Below, one piece after another: positions 1 through 7,387 of a stretch of 17,389 bases of DNA (positions within the stretch are counted from its first letter, which is position 1; each line of letters begins with the position of its first letter). The stretch is from Lentisphaeraceae bacterium (GTDB lineage Bacteria; Verrucomicrobiota; Kiritimatiellia; RFP12; UBA1067): the NCBI GenBank assembly GCA_004551905.1, contig SFPL01000118.1, positions 1-17,389 of the forward strand, written 5' to 3'. The notes under the pieces were generated by a model. The model was not told the origin of the DNA and ran no database searches. It saw only the letters and a program-made list of their open reading frames with translations. A program made the position numbers and the translations under genes.

Positions 1-2
1 CT

Positions 3-139
3 GTCCCCGTCGGCATCCCGTCGGGTGGCTTGTCATGCCTTGAACAGGCTGTGCGGCAGGGTCTCGTCGCGCAAAACCGCTTACAAATGTCCACGGCGGC
101 TCGGCGCAGCCGAGACGACGGGGGTATTTGTAATCCGTG
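3..139 (+). repeat. Left copy of a 137-bp inverted repeat at the window ends
   Basis: These 137 bases are identical, base for base, to the reverse complement of 17253-17389. The match ends at 139/17253; the flanking bases differ. The repeat holds several inverted segments: TTACAAAT (81-88) with ATTTGTAA (126-133), CTCGGC (100-105) with GCCGAG (109-114) around a GCA loop, and GCCT...AGGC around 38-50. The outer edge begins with GTCCCCGTC, half of the palindrome seen complete at 2518-2534. Open frames through it look spurious. It is most likely a dispersed non-coding repeat at which the contig broke, but a true terminal or invertible repeat is possible. Confidence 0.9.
81..133. repeat. 53-bp imperfect hairpin inside the end repeat
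   Basis: The segment is bounded by an 8-bp inverted pair, TTACAAAT and ATTTGTAA, and has a perfect 6-bp stem with a GCA loop at its centre (100-114). The arms between pair only partly. The same 53 bp occurs inverted at 17259-17311. A further TTACAAAT lies at 194-201, in the leader of the first gene. It resembles a MITE-like or REP-like unit or a structured RNA. No transposase is present to support mobility. Confidence 0.5.
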
Positions 140-155
140 CAGTTCTAACGCCTTC

Positions 156-185
156 TTGCTATCAAGCGAGGATTTATGTTATAAT
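156..185 (+). promoter_or_regulatory. Sigma70-type promoter of the ATPase-glycosyltransferase pair
   Basis: A perfect -10 TATAAT lies at 180-185. A -35-like TTGCTA lies at 156-161, matching TTGACA at four of six positions, with an 18-bp spacer. The predicted transcription start is near 192, leaving a leader of about 54 nt before the ATG at 246. It starts just inside the end repeat, so the island carries its own promoter and does not depend on the flank. Confidence 0.6.
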
Positions 186-212
186 TCACGCCGTTACAAA
201 TTTCAGCAACCT

Positions 213-227
213 CCGTTTCGGAAACGG
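213..227. promoter_or_regulatory. Perfect 15-bp palindrome in the leader, possible operator or hairpin
   Basis: CCGTTTC and GAAACGG are separated by one base (220). The site lies between the predicted transcription start and the GGAGG ribosome site (236-240) of the ATPase gene. It could be an operator just downstream of the promoter or a small leader hairpin. No regulator gene is next to it. Confidence 0.35.
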
Positions 228-245
228 CGGTTGATGGAGGACGAC

Positions 246-1565
246 ATGAAGTTCTTCGACAGAGAGGATAAAATCAAGAAGTTGCAGGAGATACGCCGGA
301 GAAGCGTGTCGGAGGCGCAGTTTACCGTGATTACAGGGCGGCGGCGTGTCGGCAAGACTGAACTTGTCAAGCATGCCTATTGCGAAGATGACTTTGCCTA
401 TCTTTTCGTTTCGCGCAAGAGCGAGGCCGATCTTGTGACTGGGTTTGTCGAGGAGATGAACCGCGTCTGTCCAAATTCGGTCTCGCCCGAGATACATTCG
501 ATTGAAGGCTTCTTTCGGGAGGTGTTCAAGATCGCCAAAAGCCGTCCGATAACCGTCTTTATCGACGAGTTTCAGGAGTTCCGCAGGGTCTGCCCTTCCG
601 TATTTAGCGTACTGCAGGGGCTTTGGGACCGTGAACACGGAAACGTGAAGCTCAATCTCGTCGTGTGCGGCTCCATCAATTCGCTCATGCATGAGATATT
701 CATGAGTCGCAGGGAGCCTCTTTACGGGCGTCAGACGGCATTCATGCGGGTTGATCCATTTTCCGTAAAGGTGCTGAAGGAGATTCTTCGTTTCCACAAG
801 AAGGGATACAGACCTGAAGATCTACTTGCGTTATGGACGTTCACCGGCGGCGTCGCGAAATATGTCGCGCTCCTGATGGACGCCGGAGCCACGGATCCCG
901 CCAAGATGCTTGCGTCTGCGATTGGCGAGGATTCGTTCTTCCTTGAGGAAGGAAAGGTGCTGCTCGGCGATGAATTCGGCAAGGACTATTCCACGTATTT
1001 CTCCATTCTCTCTGCAATCTCCCGTGGCGTTACCACACGCAACGAGATCGAACAGGCGGTGGGGCGGCAGGTCGGCGGCTACTTGACCAGGCTGGAGGAC
1101 GACTATCACCTTGTGTCGAAACGGATGCCGTTTGGCGCGAAGACGACTCGCCTGGTCAGGTATCAGATCGACGACCCATTCTACCGTTTTTGGTTCAGGT
1201 TCATATTCAAGTATGACTACATGGTGCAAATGAAGTCATTTCAGCTGTTGCGGAAGATTGTCGTGCGCGACTATCCGGTGTTCAGCGGGATGGCGCTCGA
1301 GCGGTACTTTCGCAGGAAGATGGAGGAGGATGGCCGTTGGTCTCGCGTCGGTTCGTGGTGGGACCGCAAGGGCGAGAACGAGATCGATCTCATAGCGGAA
1401 AACGAGCTGGACGGGACAAGCATCGCATGCGAAATCAAACGCGACCGATCGCGCATCGACCTTGACGCGCTCAAGGCGAAGTTTGCAGTGTTTGCGAAAG
1501 CATCTGGTGGAAGATGGAAGCGCGCGAAGCCTGACTTCCTCGCGCTCTCCCTGGAGGACATGTAG
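246..1565 (+). CDS. DUF234-type AAA ATPase with C-terminal nuclease-like domain
   Basis: A 439-residue P-loop ATPase of the archaeal-type ATPase/DUF234 group. It shows Walker A GRRRVGKT (31-38) and Walker B TVFIDEFQEF (103-112). A winged-helix-like middle follows around 260-320. The C-terminal region has E379-x-D381 and E396-x-K398 (ENEID...CEIK), the pattern of a PD-(D/E)XK fold. The start at 246 is set by GGAGG five bases upstream; a longer frame back to position 30 would run through the repeat and promoter. It is followed after 5 bases by the glycosyltransferase, probably in one transcript. The gene is visibly less GC-rich than the minus-strand genes and on the opposite strand, suggesting later acquisition. 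The biological role of the family is not established; fold and ATP binding are well supported, DNA cleavage is inference. Confidence 0.85.
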   Translation: MKFFDREDKIKKLQEIRRRSVSEAQFTVITGRRRVGKTELVKHAYCEDDFAYLFVSRKSEADLVTGFVEEMNRVCPNSVSPEIHSIEGFFREVFKIAKSRPITVFIDEFQEFRRVCPSVFSVLQGLWDREHGNVKLNLVVCGSINSLMHEIFMSRREPLYGRQTAFMRVDPFSVKVLKEILRFHKKGYRPEDLLALWTFTGGVAKYVALLMDAGATDPAKMLASAIGEDSFFLEEGKVLLGDEFGKDYSTYFSILSAISRGVTTRNEIEQAVGRQVGGYLTRLEDDYHLVSKRMPFGAKTTRLVRYQIDDPFYRFWFRFIFKYDYMVQMKSFQLLRKIVVRDYPVFSGMALERYFRRKMEEDGRWSRVGSWWDRKGENEIDLIAENELDGTSIACEIKRDRSRIDLDALKAKFAVFAKASGGRWKRAKPDFLALSLEDM

Positions 1566-1570
1566 AGCAG

Positions 1571-2518
1571 ATGAAAGTCTCCGTCATTATTCCCACGTTC
1601 AACCGGGCTGACATGCTTTGCGACTGCGTGCAAAGCGTTCTGTCGTCAACCTACACGGACACTGAGGCGATAGTAGCGGACGACTGCTCCTCCGAAGACA
1701 TCCGCGGCGCCTTGAGCGAGCGCTTCGGAAACGAGAGCCGCATCAAATACACCCGGACGCCGTACAATGGATTCACGGCCCTGGCGCGGAACTGCGGCGC
1801 AAGGATCGCGAACGGCGAGTACATGTTCTTCCTCGACAGCGACAACATCATCGAGCCGGACGCCATCTCAGAAATGGTCAAGTGCTTCGCCCGCCATCCC
1901 AAGGCTGCGTTTATCGCGCCAGTGACCACGCAGTGGAGCAACGGTCGCTGCCTTGGGATATGGACGCTCGGCTCGTTCTACAATCCGTGGACCGGCCAGG
2001 GCGACGACCGCAACAAGGACAGTCTTGCGGTCGAAACATATCCTCCGCATTTGGACGAAGATTTCCCGACCTCCTACAGCCCGAACGCCTTCATGGTCAC
2101 TCGCGCGGCGTTCTTGACCGTCAACGGGTTCGACTCCGGCTATGGGATGCAGTTTGACGAGGCGGACTTTGGACTTCGGGTGACGAAAACGGCCGGCGAA
2201 GGCTACATCTGCGGCTTGGCATTGACGAGGCATTTGGGGTATCTCGATCCCGACACGACGCCGCTGGTGCGGGGGTACGGCATCGGCTTCCCCAAACGAG
2301 CATACTGCTTCGGCCGCAACCGCGTCAAATTTGCGCGCCGGCATTTCAACTTTCTGCAGGCTCTGCTGATAGCGCTCGTGTTCGCGCCGCTCAGCTGCGT
2401 TTTCTACGGCCGCATTGCACTCAAGGAAAAGCGCCCGGACATCGCCTTTGCATATCTCCGGGGAACGCTGGCCGGCATGCTGGGCCTATACAGCTCCAAA
2501 TTCTTCAATTCACACTAA
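1571..2518 (+). CDS. Family 2 glycosyltransferase (GT-A fold)
   Basis: A 315-residue inverting-type sugar transferase. The N-terminus VSVIIPTFNRADML is the classic GT2 opening. DD at 37-38 should contact the nucleotide, and LDSDN (88-92) holds the metal-binding DxD. FDEADFGLR (195-203) matches the acceptor-side E/D-D motif. A hydrophobic stretch near 261-282, with a weaker one near 295-307, suggests membrane association, so it probably acts at the cytoplasmic face on lipid-linked or surface glycans. The sugar and acceptor cannot be read from sequence. GGAGG at 1553-1557 sits 13 bases before the ATG, so coupling to the ATPase stop 5 bases upstream is likely. No other surface-polysaccharide genes are nearby. 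Confidence 0.88.
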   Translation: MKVSVIIPTFNRADMLCDCVQSVLSSTYTDTEAIVADDCSSEDIRGALSERFGNESRIKYTRTPYNGFTALARNCGARIANGEYMFFLDSDNIIEPDAISEMVKCFARHPKAAFIAPVTTQWSNGRCLGIWTLGSFYNPWTGQGDDRNKDSLAVETYPPHLDEDFPTSYSPNAFMVTRAAFLTVNGFDSGYGMQFDEADFGLRVTKTAGEGYICGLALTRHLGYLDPDTTPLVRGYGIGFPKRAYCFGRNRVKFARRHFNFLQALLIALVFAPLSCVFYGRIALKEKRPDIAFAYLRGTLAGMLGLYSSKFFNSH

Positions 2519-2534
2519 CGGGGACAGTCCCCGT
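2518..2534. repeat. GGGGAC/GTCCCC palindrome between convergent genes
   Basis: ACGGGGAC and GTCCCCGT flank a single A (2526), a perfect 17-bp palindrome starting in the glycosyltransferase stop codon. The window begins with CTGTCCCCGTC and ends with GACGGGGAC, so both ends are cut within the same palindrome. It can fold as a 7-bp stem with a 3-nt loop and lies between convergent genes, so it may also terminate transcription, although no T-tract follows. Similar palindromes are known targets of REP-associated transposases; none is encoded here. Confidence 0.6.
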
Positions 2535-2596
2535 CAGTTAACCTCGTAGACCTCGATGTGCTTCAGCACCTGGGCACCGGGATGCCGCGGACTCAC
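2534..2596 (-). pseudogene. Possible protein-tail remnant after the GH28 gene
   Basis: In a frame offset from the upstream GH28 gene, the minus strand reads DEVSPRHPGAQVLKHIEVYE followed by V, N and a stop at 2536-2534. The composition looks like a real protein C-terminus rather than random high-GC translation. It could be the tail of a gene lost when the neighbouring island arrived, or an original extension cut off by a frameshift at about 2593. I do not recognise the family, and chance is possible. Confidence 0.22.
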
Positions 2597-3960
2597 TTCG
2601 TCGGGATGTCGGTAAAGGTGCAACCGTCGAAGCGCACGCCCTTCAGCCCGCGGAACTCCTCGCGGCCCTCGTTCCACCAGTACGCCGCGCCCTTCTGCTT
2701 CCAGCGCCCGGGGAAGGCGCCGTCGGCGCAGCGGGTGAACGCGCAGCCGCGGAACACAACATCCTCAAGCTCGCGTCCCTTCGCCACGCGCAGGTCGGGG
2801 AACTTGTAGGCGCGGGCGCGGATGTCCGAGAAGGTGATAGCGCGGATCGCCTCCATGCGCGTGAACTCCTCGCCGGTGATGTCTATGCGCACGGGCGCGG
2901 AGTAGATGCGGTCCATGACGATAGACGAAAACACCAGGTTCTCGTAGAGCGACGCCTCAACCCCGTAGTCGTCCATCCCCTTCTCGAACGGCGGCAGGTC
3001 GATGCCGATGCCGCAGGCGGAGTCGGTGATGGCGAGGTTGGTGAAGACGCAGTTCCGCACCACGCCGTCGTTGAGCCAGCCGATGCGGATGGCGTTCGCG
3101 TGGCTGGTGAGCTGGCAGTTGGACACGGTCACGCGCTCGCAGACGCGGAGGCACCCGTCGCGGAACGGACGGTTGTTGCACCGCACCACGATCGCATCGT
3201 CTCCGGCGAGGATGCGGCAGTTGGAGATCGAGACGTCCCTCGATGCGTTGAGGTGGATGCCGTCGTTGTTGGGCAGCTCGGGGTCGGCGAGCACCTTGAC
3301 GCGCTCGAAGATGACGCGGTCGCAGTCGGTAACCCAGTAGCCCCAGCCGGCCGCCGGATGGACGAGCGTCACGTCCTCGACCAGCACGTCCTGACAGCCG
3401 GCGAAGAGGATCATCCGCGGCGGACCGAGCTTGCCGGGAATGCGGCGGTACTTCCAGTTCACCCACTCGTCCTCGCCGAGCGGCTTCGCGTCGCCGGCGT
3501 TGCCCTCGTTCACGTAGCCGTAGGAGAGGCTGTTGGAGAGCTTGACGAACGCCATGCCGTTGCAGTCGATCCTGCCGCGGCCGGTGAGCGCGACGTTGCG
3601 GCAGCCGTCGGCCACGACGAGGGCGGTGGTGCGGCCGCGGCAGGTCTTGCCCGGGTCGAGGACGGCGCTGGGCACGTTGGTCGGGAAGTCCGCGTCGTCC
3701 GTCGAGCCGAGCAGCGTGGCATCGACTTCGATGTGGAGGTCGACGCCGTCCTTCAGAAACACCATCCCGGAGAGGAACGTCCCCTGCGACAGCACCACCC
3801 TTCCGCCGCCGGCCTTGGCGCAGGCGTCGATCGCCTGCTGGATCGCGACTGTGTCCTTGGCCGCGCCGTCGCCCTTCGCGCCGAATGCGCGCGGGTCGAA
3901 GTCCCTCGCCGACGCTGCGGCGAGCGCGGCGGCAAATGCTATTGTCATGGCTGCTTTCAT
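2593..3960 (-). CDS. Secreted GH28-like (polygalacturonase-fold) glycoside hydrolase
   Basis: A 455-residue exported protein. The signal peptide is MKAAMTIAFAAALAAASA, cut before RDFD. It opens with the GH28 hallmark FDPRAFGAKGDG (21-32), then AIDACAKAGGGRVVL, and continues as repeated short strands of a right-handed parallel beta-helix. The acidic catalytic sites are kept: NNDG (231-234) and AGDD (252-255). SHANAIRIG (286-294) stands where GHG is expected, and GIGID (317-321) where the RIK motif should be, so substrate preference may differ from true polygalacturonases. The start at 3960 has AAGGAG seven bases upstream; the frame extends to 4212 but lacks a signal peptide there. It lies 28 bases after a paralogue and probably shares its transcript. 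Likely role: periplasmic or outer-surface breakdown of pectin-like or rhamnogalacturonan-like glycans. Confidence 0.85.
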   Translation of the reverse strand: MKAAMTIAFAAALAAASARDFDPRAFGAKGDGAAKDTVAIQQAIDACAKAGGGRVVLSQGTFLSGMVFLKDGVDLHIEVDATLLGSTDDADFPTNVPSAVLDPGKTCRGRTTALVVADGCRNVALTGRGRIDCNGMAFVKLSNSLSYGYVNEGNAGDAKPLGEDEWVNWKYRRIPGKLGPPRMILFAGCQDVLVEDVTLVHPAAGWGYWVTDCDRVIFERVKVLADPELPNNDGIHLNASRDVSISNCRILAGDDAIVVRCNNRPFRDGCLRVCERVTVSNCQLTSHANAIRIGWLNDGVVRNCVFTNLAITDSACGIGIDLPPFEKGMDDYGVEASLYENLVFSSIVMDRIYSAPVRIDITGEEFTRMEAIRAITFSDIRARAYKFPDLRVAKGRELEDVVFRGCAFTRCADGAFPGRWKQKGAAYWWNEGREEFRGLKGVRFDGCTFTDIPTK

Positions 3961-3988
3961 GGTTGTGCTCCTTGTGGTGGTTGAAAGT

Positions 3989-5299
3989 TCAGTCATCGAT
4001 CGTGGTGCGGTCGAAGGTGAATCCGCGACAGTTGCGCAGGACGAGCTCCTGCGGCGCCTCCCTGTCCGCCCCGCGCCACGGCCCGACCGCAGACGGATCG
4101 CGCACGAAGCGGCAGTCGGTGAAGGCGAAGTCTTCGAACGGACGCTTCTTTGTTCCGTGGAAATACGGAAATCCGTACGCGCGCGCGACCACGTTCGAGA
4201 ACGAGATGTCACGGCAGGCGGCGATGTCGTCCTCTGCGCCCGCGAAGACGCGCACCGCGAGCGGCGTCGTGTGCATCCGCTCCATGGCGATATTGGAGAA
4301 GGAGATGCGCTCGATCACGGTCTTCTCGATTCCGTAGTCGCCGGCCGGGTTCCAGCTCTTCGGCACGAACCAGATGTTGATTCCGACGGTGGAGTCGCGG
4401 CAGACGATGTCGGAGAACGAACAGTCGCGGATCGTCCCCTCGCGGCACCAGCCGACGCGGATGCAGTTGGCGTAGCTCCTGAGGTCGCAGTTCTTCACCG
4501 TCACCCGCTCGCAGGTTTTGCGCTCGGCGAGCGAGCGGGTGTTGCACCGCACCACGATCGCGTCGTCGCCGGACTCGATGGTGCAGTTGGAGATTGAGAC
4601 GTCCCGGCAGGCGTTGATGTGGATGCCGTCGTTGTTGGGGTAGGTCACGTCGGAGCGGATGCGGCAGCCGTCGAAGACGACGCGGTCGCAGTCGTGCACC
4701 CAGTAGCCCCAGCCGGCCGGCTGGTTGGTGAGGAGGACCCCCTTCACCGCGACATCGCGGCAGCCGGCGAAGAAGACGACGCGCGGCGGCGACTGGTCGA
4801 AGCCGCCTATGCGCTCGAACTTCCACTTCTTCGACTCCGCGTCCGCGACGGGCCGCACGAAGCAGGTGCCGTTGCCGTCGATCACGCCTTCGCCGGTGAT
4901 GGCGATGCGCTCGGCCTCGTCGGCCCAGATAAGCGCGGCGTCGCGCGCGCGCGGCAGGTTCGCGGAGACGACGTGCTTCATGTCGCCGCGGTTGGGGTAG
5001 TCGCGCCAGTCGCCGGAGCCGAGGATGCGGCCGCCGGACGCGAGATGCAGCTCGACGCCGCTCCGGAGCTGTATGGGCTTGACGAGGTAGGTTCCGCCGT
5101 CCACGACCACGCGCCCGCCGCCGGCCTCGGCGCACTCGTCGATAGCCCGCTGCACCGCGGCTGTGTCGAAGGTGCGGCCGTCGCCCTTCGCACCGTAGTC
5201 GCGCGGGTCGAAGTCCCTGGCCGTCGCGGCGGCGGCAAGCGCCGTCGCGACGAAGAACGCATATATGGTCCGGTAACTCATTTTCTCGTCGTCATTCAT
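3989..5299 (-). CDS. Second secreted GH28-like glycoside hydrolase, paralogue
   Basis: Same architecture as its downstream neighbour: hydrophobic export segment TIYAFFVATALAAAATA, then RDFDPRDYGAKGDG (28-41) and a beta-helix with NNDG (222-225) and SGDD (243-246). The GHG site reads SYANCIRVG (275-283), so even the histidine is lost, and no RIK lysine-arginine pair is seen near 306-314. The two proteins are clearly related along their length, pointing to tandem duplication and divergence. ATG at 5299 overlaps the end of the pseudopilin-like gene by 8 bases. A second ATG at 5281 (MSYRTIYAFF) would give a more typical signal peptide and may be the real start. Probable beta-helix hydrolase of the cell envelope; activity is uncertain. 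Confidence 0.83.
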   Translation of the reverse strand: MNDDEKMSYRTIYAFFVATALAAAATARDFDPRDYGAKGDGRTFDTAAVQRAIDECAEAGGGRVVVDGGTYLVKPIQLRSGVELHLASGGRILGSGDWRDYPNRGDMKHVVSANLPRARDAALIWADEAERIAITGEGVIDGNGTCFVRPVADAESKKWKFERIGGFDQSPPRVVFFAGCRDVAVKGVLLTNQPAGWGYWVHDCDRVVFDGCRIRSDVTYPNNDGIHINACRDVSISNCTIESGDDAIVVRCNTRSLAERKTCERVTVKNCDLRSYANCIRVGWCREGTIRDCSFSDIVCRDSTVGINIWFVPKSWNPAGDYGIEKTVIERISFSNIAMERMHTTPLAVRVFAGAEDDIAACRDISFSNVVARAYGFPYFHGTKKRPFEDFAFTDCRFVRDPSAVGPWRGADREAPQELVLRNCRGFTFDRTTIDD

Positions 5300-6002
5300 A
5301 TTCCTTCATCTGCTCCTGGACGCGGCGCTTCGTCTCCTCGTCCGGCGCGACCACCACGCCGCGCAGCTCGCACGGTGCCCAGTGGTTGGTCCAGGAGGTG
5401 TCGCGGAACGGCTCGTCGAAGCTGAGCTGGTCCGGGAGGACATCGTCGTCGGTGCCGGCGCGGCCGTCAGGGCCCTTGGAGTAGAGGATTGGATTGCCTC
5501 CTTCCGGACGCGGCTCGTAGAAGTAGTCGTTGCCCCACGGATCCTTGACCACGTGGTTGATGTATGGGCCGTCCCAGCCGGGATGCTGCCGCCGCACCGT
5601 CAGGATCTCCTTCGGCTTGCGGTATGCGAGCGGGGCGAGGCCCTCCTCGGCCGACGGATACTCGCCGACGTGGAACTTGTAGCGTCCGAGCGCAACAGAC
5701 AGGGCGTCCATCGACTTGCGGGCGTTGAGCTCGTTGCGCTCGATGCGCTTCTTGCCGAGGGTCAGGTCGCCGCGCATGATGGCGGGGACGACCAGCGAGC
5801 CGGCCACGACGAGGACGAGCACCACCATGCCGTAGAAGAGCGGCCCCTTCTTCAGGTCCGGAGCGCCGCCGGCGATCTCCGCCTTCTTCGCTTCGTACTC
5901 GCGCGCAATCTTCTTGATCGCCAGCTGCTTCTTGCGGCGCTTTTCGTCCAGCTGCGGGTTCTTCGCCTTGAACTTCTTCCTGAGCTCGGTGTAGTCGACC
6001 AT
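5292..6002 (-). CDS. GspG-like pseudopilin-domain membrane protein with atypical N-terminus
   Basis: 236 residues. The C-terminal half matches the type II secretion major pseudopilin domain: ALGRYKFHVGEYPSAEEGLA (104-123), WDGPYI (143-148), DPWGNDYFYEPRP (154-166) and YSKGPDGRAGTDDDV (174-188), the last resembling the calcium loop. The usual class III prepilin peptide (G-F-T-L-I-E) is absent. Instead there are about 53 charged, lysine-rich residues, possibly helical, and one membrane helix (55-76). It is therefore probably a bitopic inner-membrane protein not processed by prepilin peptidase. GGAGG nine bases before the ATG supports the start at 6002. It lies 26 bases after the phosphorylase gene and overlaps the exported GH28 gene, so a link with secretion or envelope anchoring is plausible but unproven. 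Confidence 0.75.
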   Translation of the reverse strand: MVDYTELRKKFKAKNPQLDEKRRKKQLAIKKIAREYEAKKAEIAGGAPDLKKGPLFYGMVVLVLVVAGSLVVPAIMRGDLTLGKKRIERNELNARKSMDALSVALGRYKFHVGEYPSAEEGLAPLAYRKPKEILTVRRQHPGWDGPYINHVVKDPWGNDYFYEPRPEGGNPILYSKGPDGRAGTDDDVLPDQLSFDEPFRDTSWTNHWAPCELRGVVVAPDEETKRRVQEQMKEYE

Positions 6003-6028
6003 GTTCCGTGACCTCCAAGATGTCGTTG

Positions 6029-7345
<1,317 letters not shown>

Positions 7346-7351
7346 GGGCGT

Positions 7352-7360
7352 ATTATACCA
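7352..7360 (-). promoter_or_regulatory. Extended -10 promoter of the phosphorylase operon, leaderless
   Basis: The minus strand reads TGGTATAAT, an extended -10. No TTGACA-like -35 exists at the expected distance; heptamer repeats occupy that place. With the hexamer ending at 7352, transcription should start at about 7345, the first base of the start codon. Confidence 0.65.
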
Positions 7361-7381
7361 TATTCGTGGCTCGTGGTTCGC
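7361..7381 (-). repeat. Tandem heptamer block upstream of the phosphorylase promoter
   Basis: Minus strand: two heptamers, GAACCAC and GAGCCAC, run directly into GAATATGG and the -10. Related blocks with more copies stand at 10551-10580 and 12980-13007, always at the same offset from a TATAAT. Confidence 0.65.
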
Positions 7382-7387
7382 GGGGAG

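Noticed and set aside
30..245. N-terminal extension of the ATPase frame back to position 30
   Set aside because: It runs through the end repeat, the promoter and the leader palindrome. The ATG at 246 has GGAGG at the right spacing and matches the usual start of the family.
3961..4212. Longer start for the first GH28 gene
   Set aside because: The extension overlaps the other GH28 gene, is arginine/serine-rich shadow sequence and would bury the signal peptide that begins at 3960.
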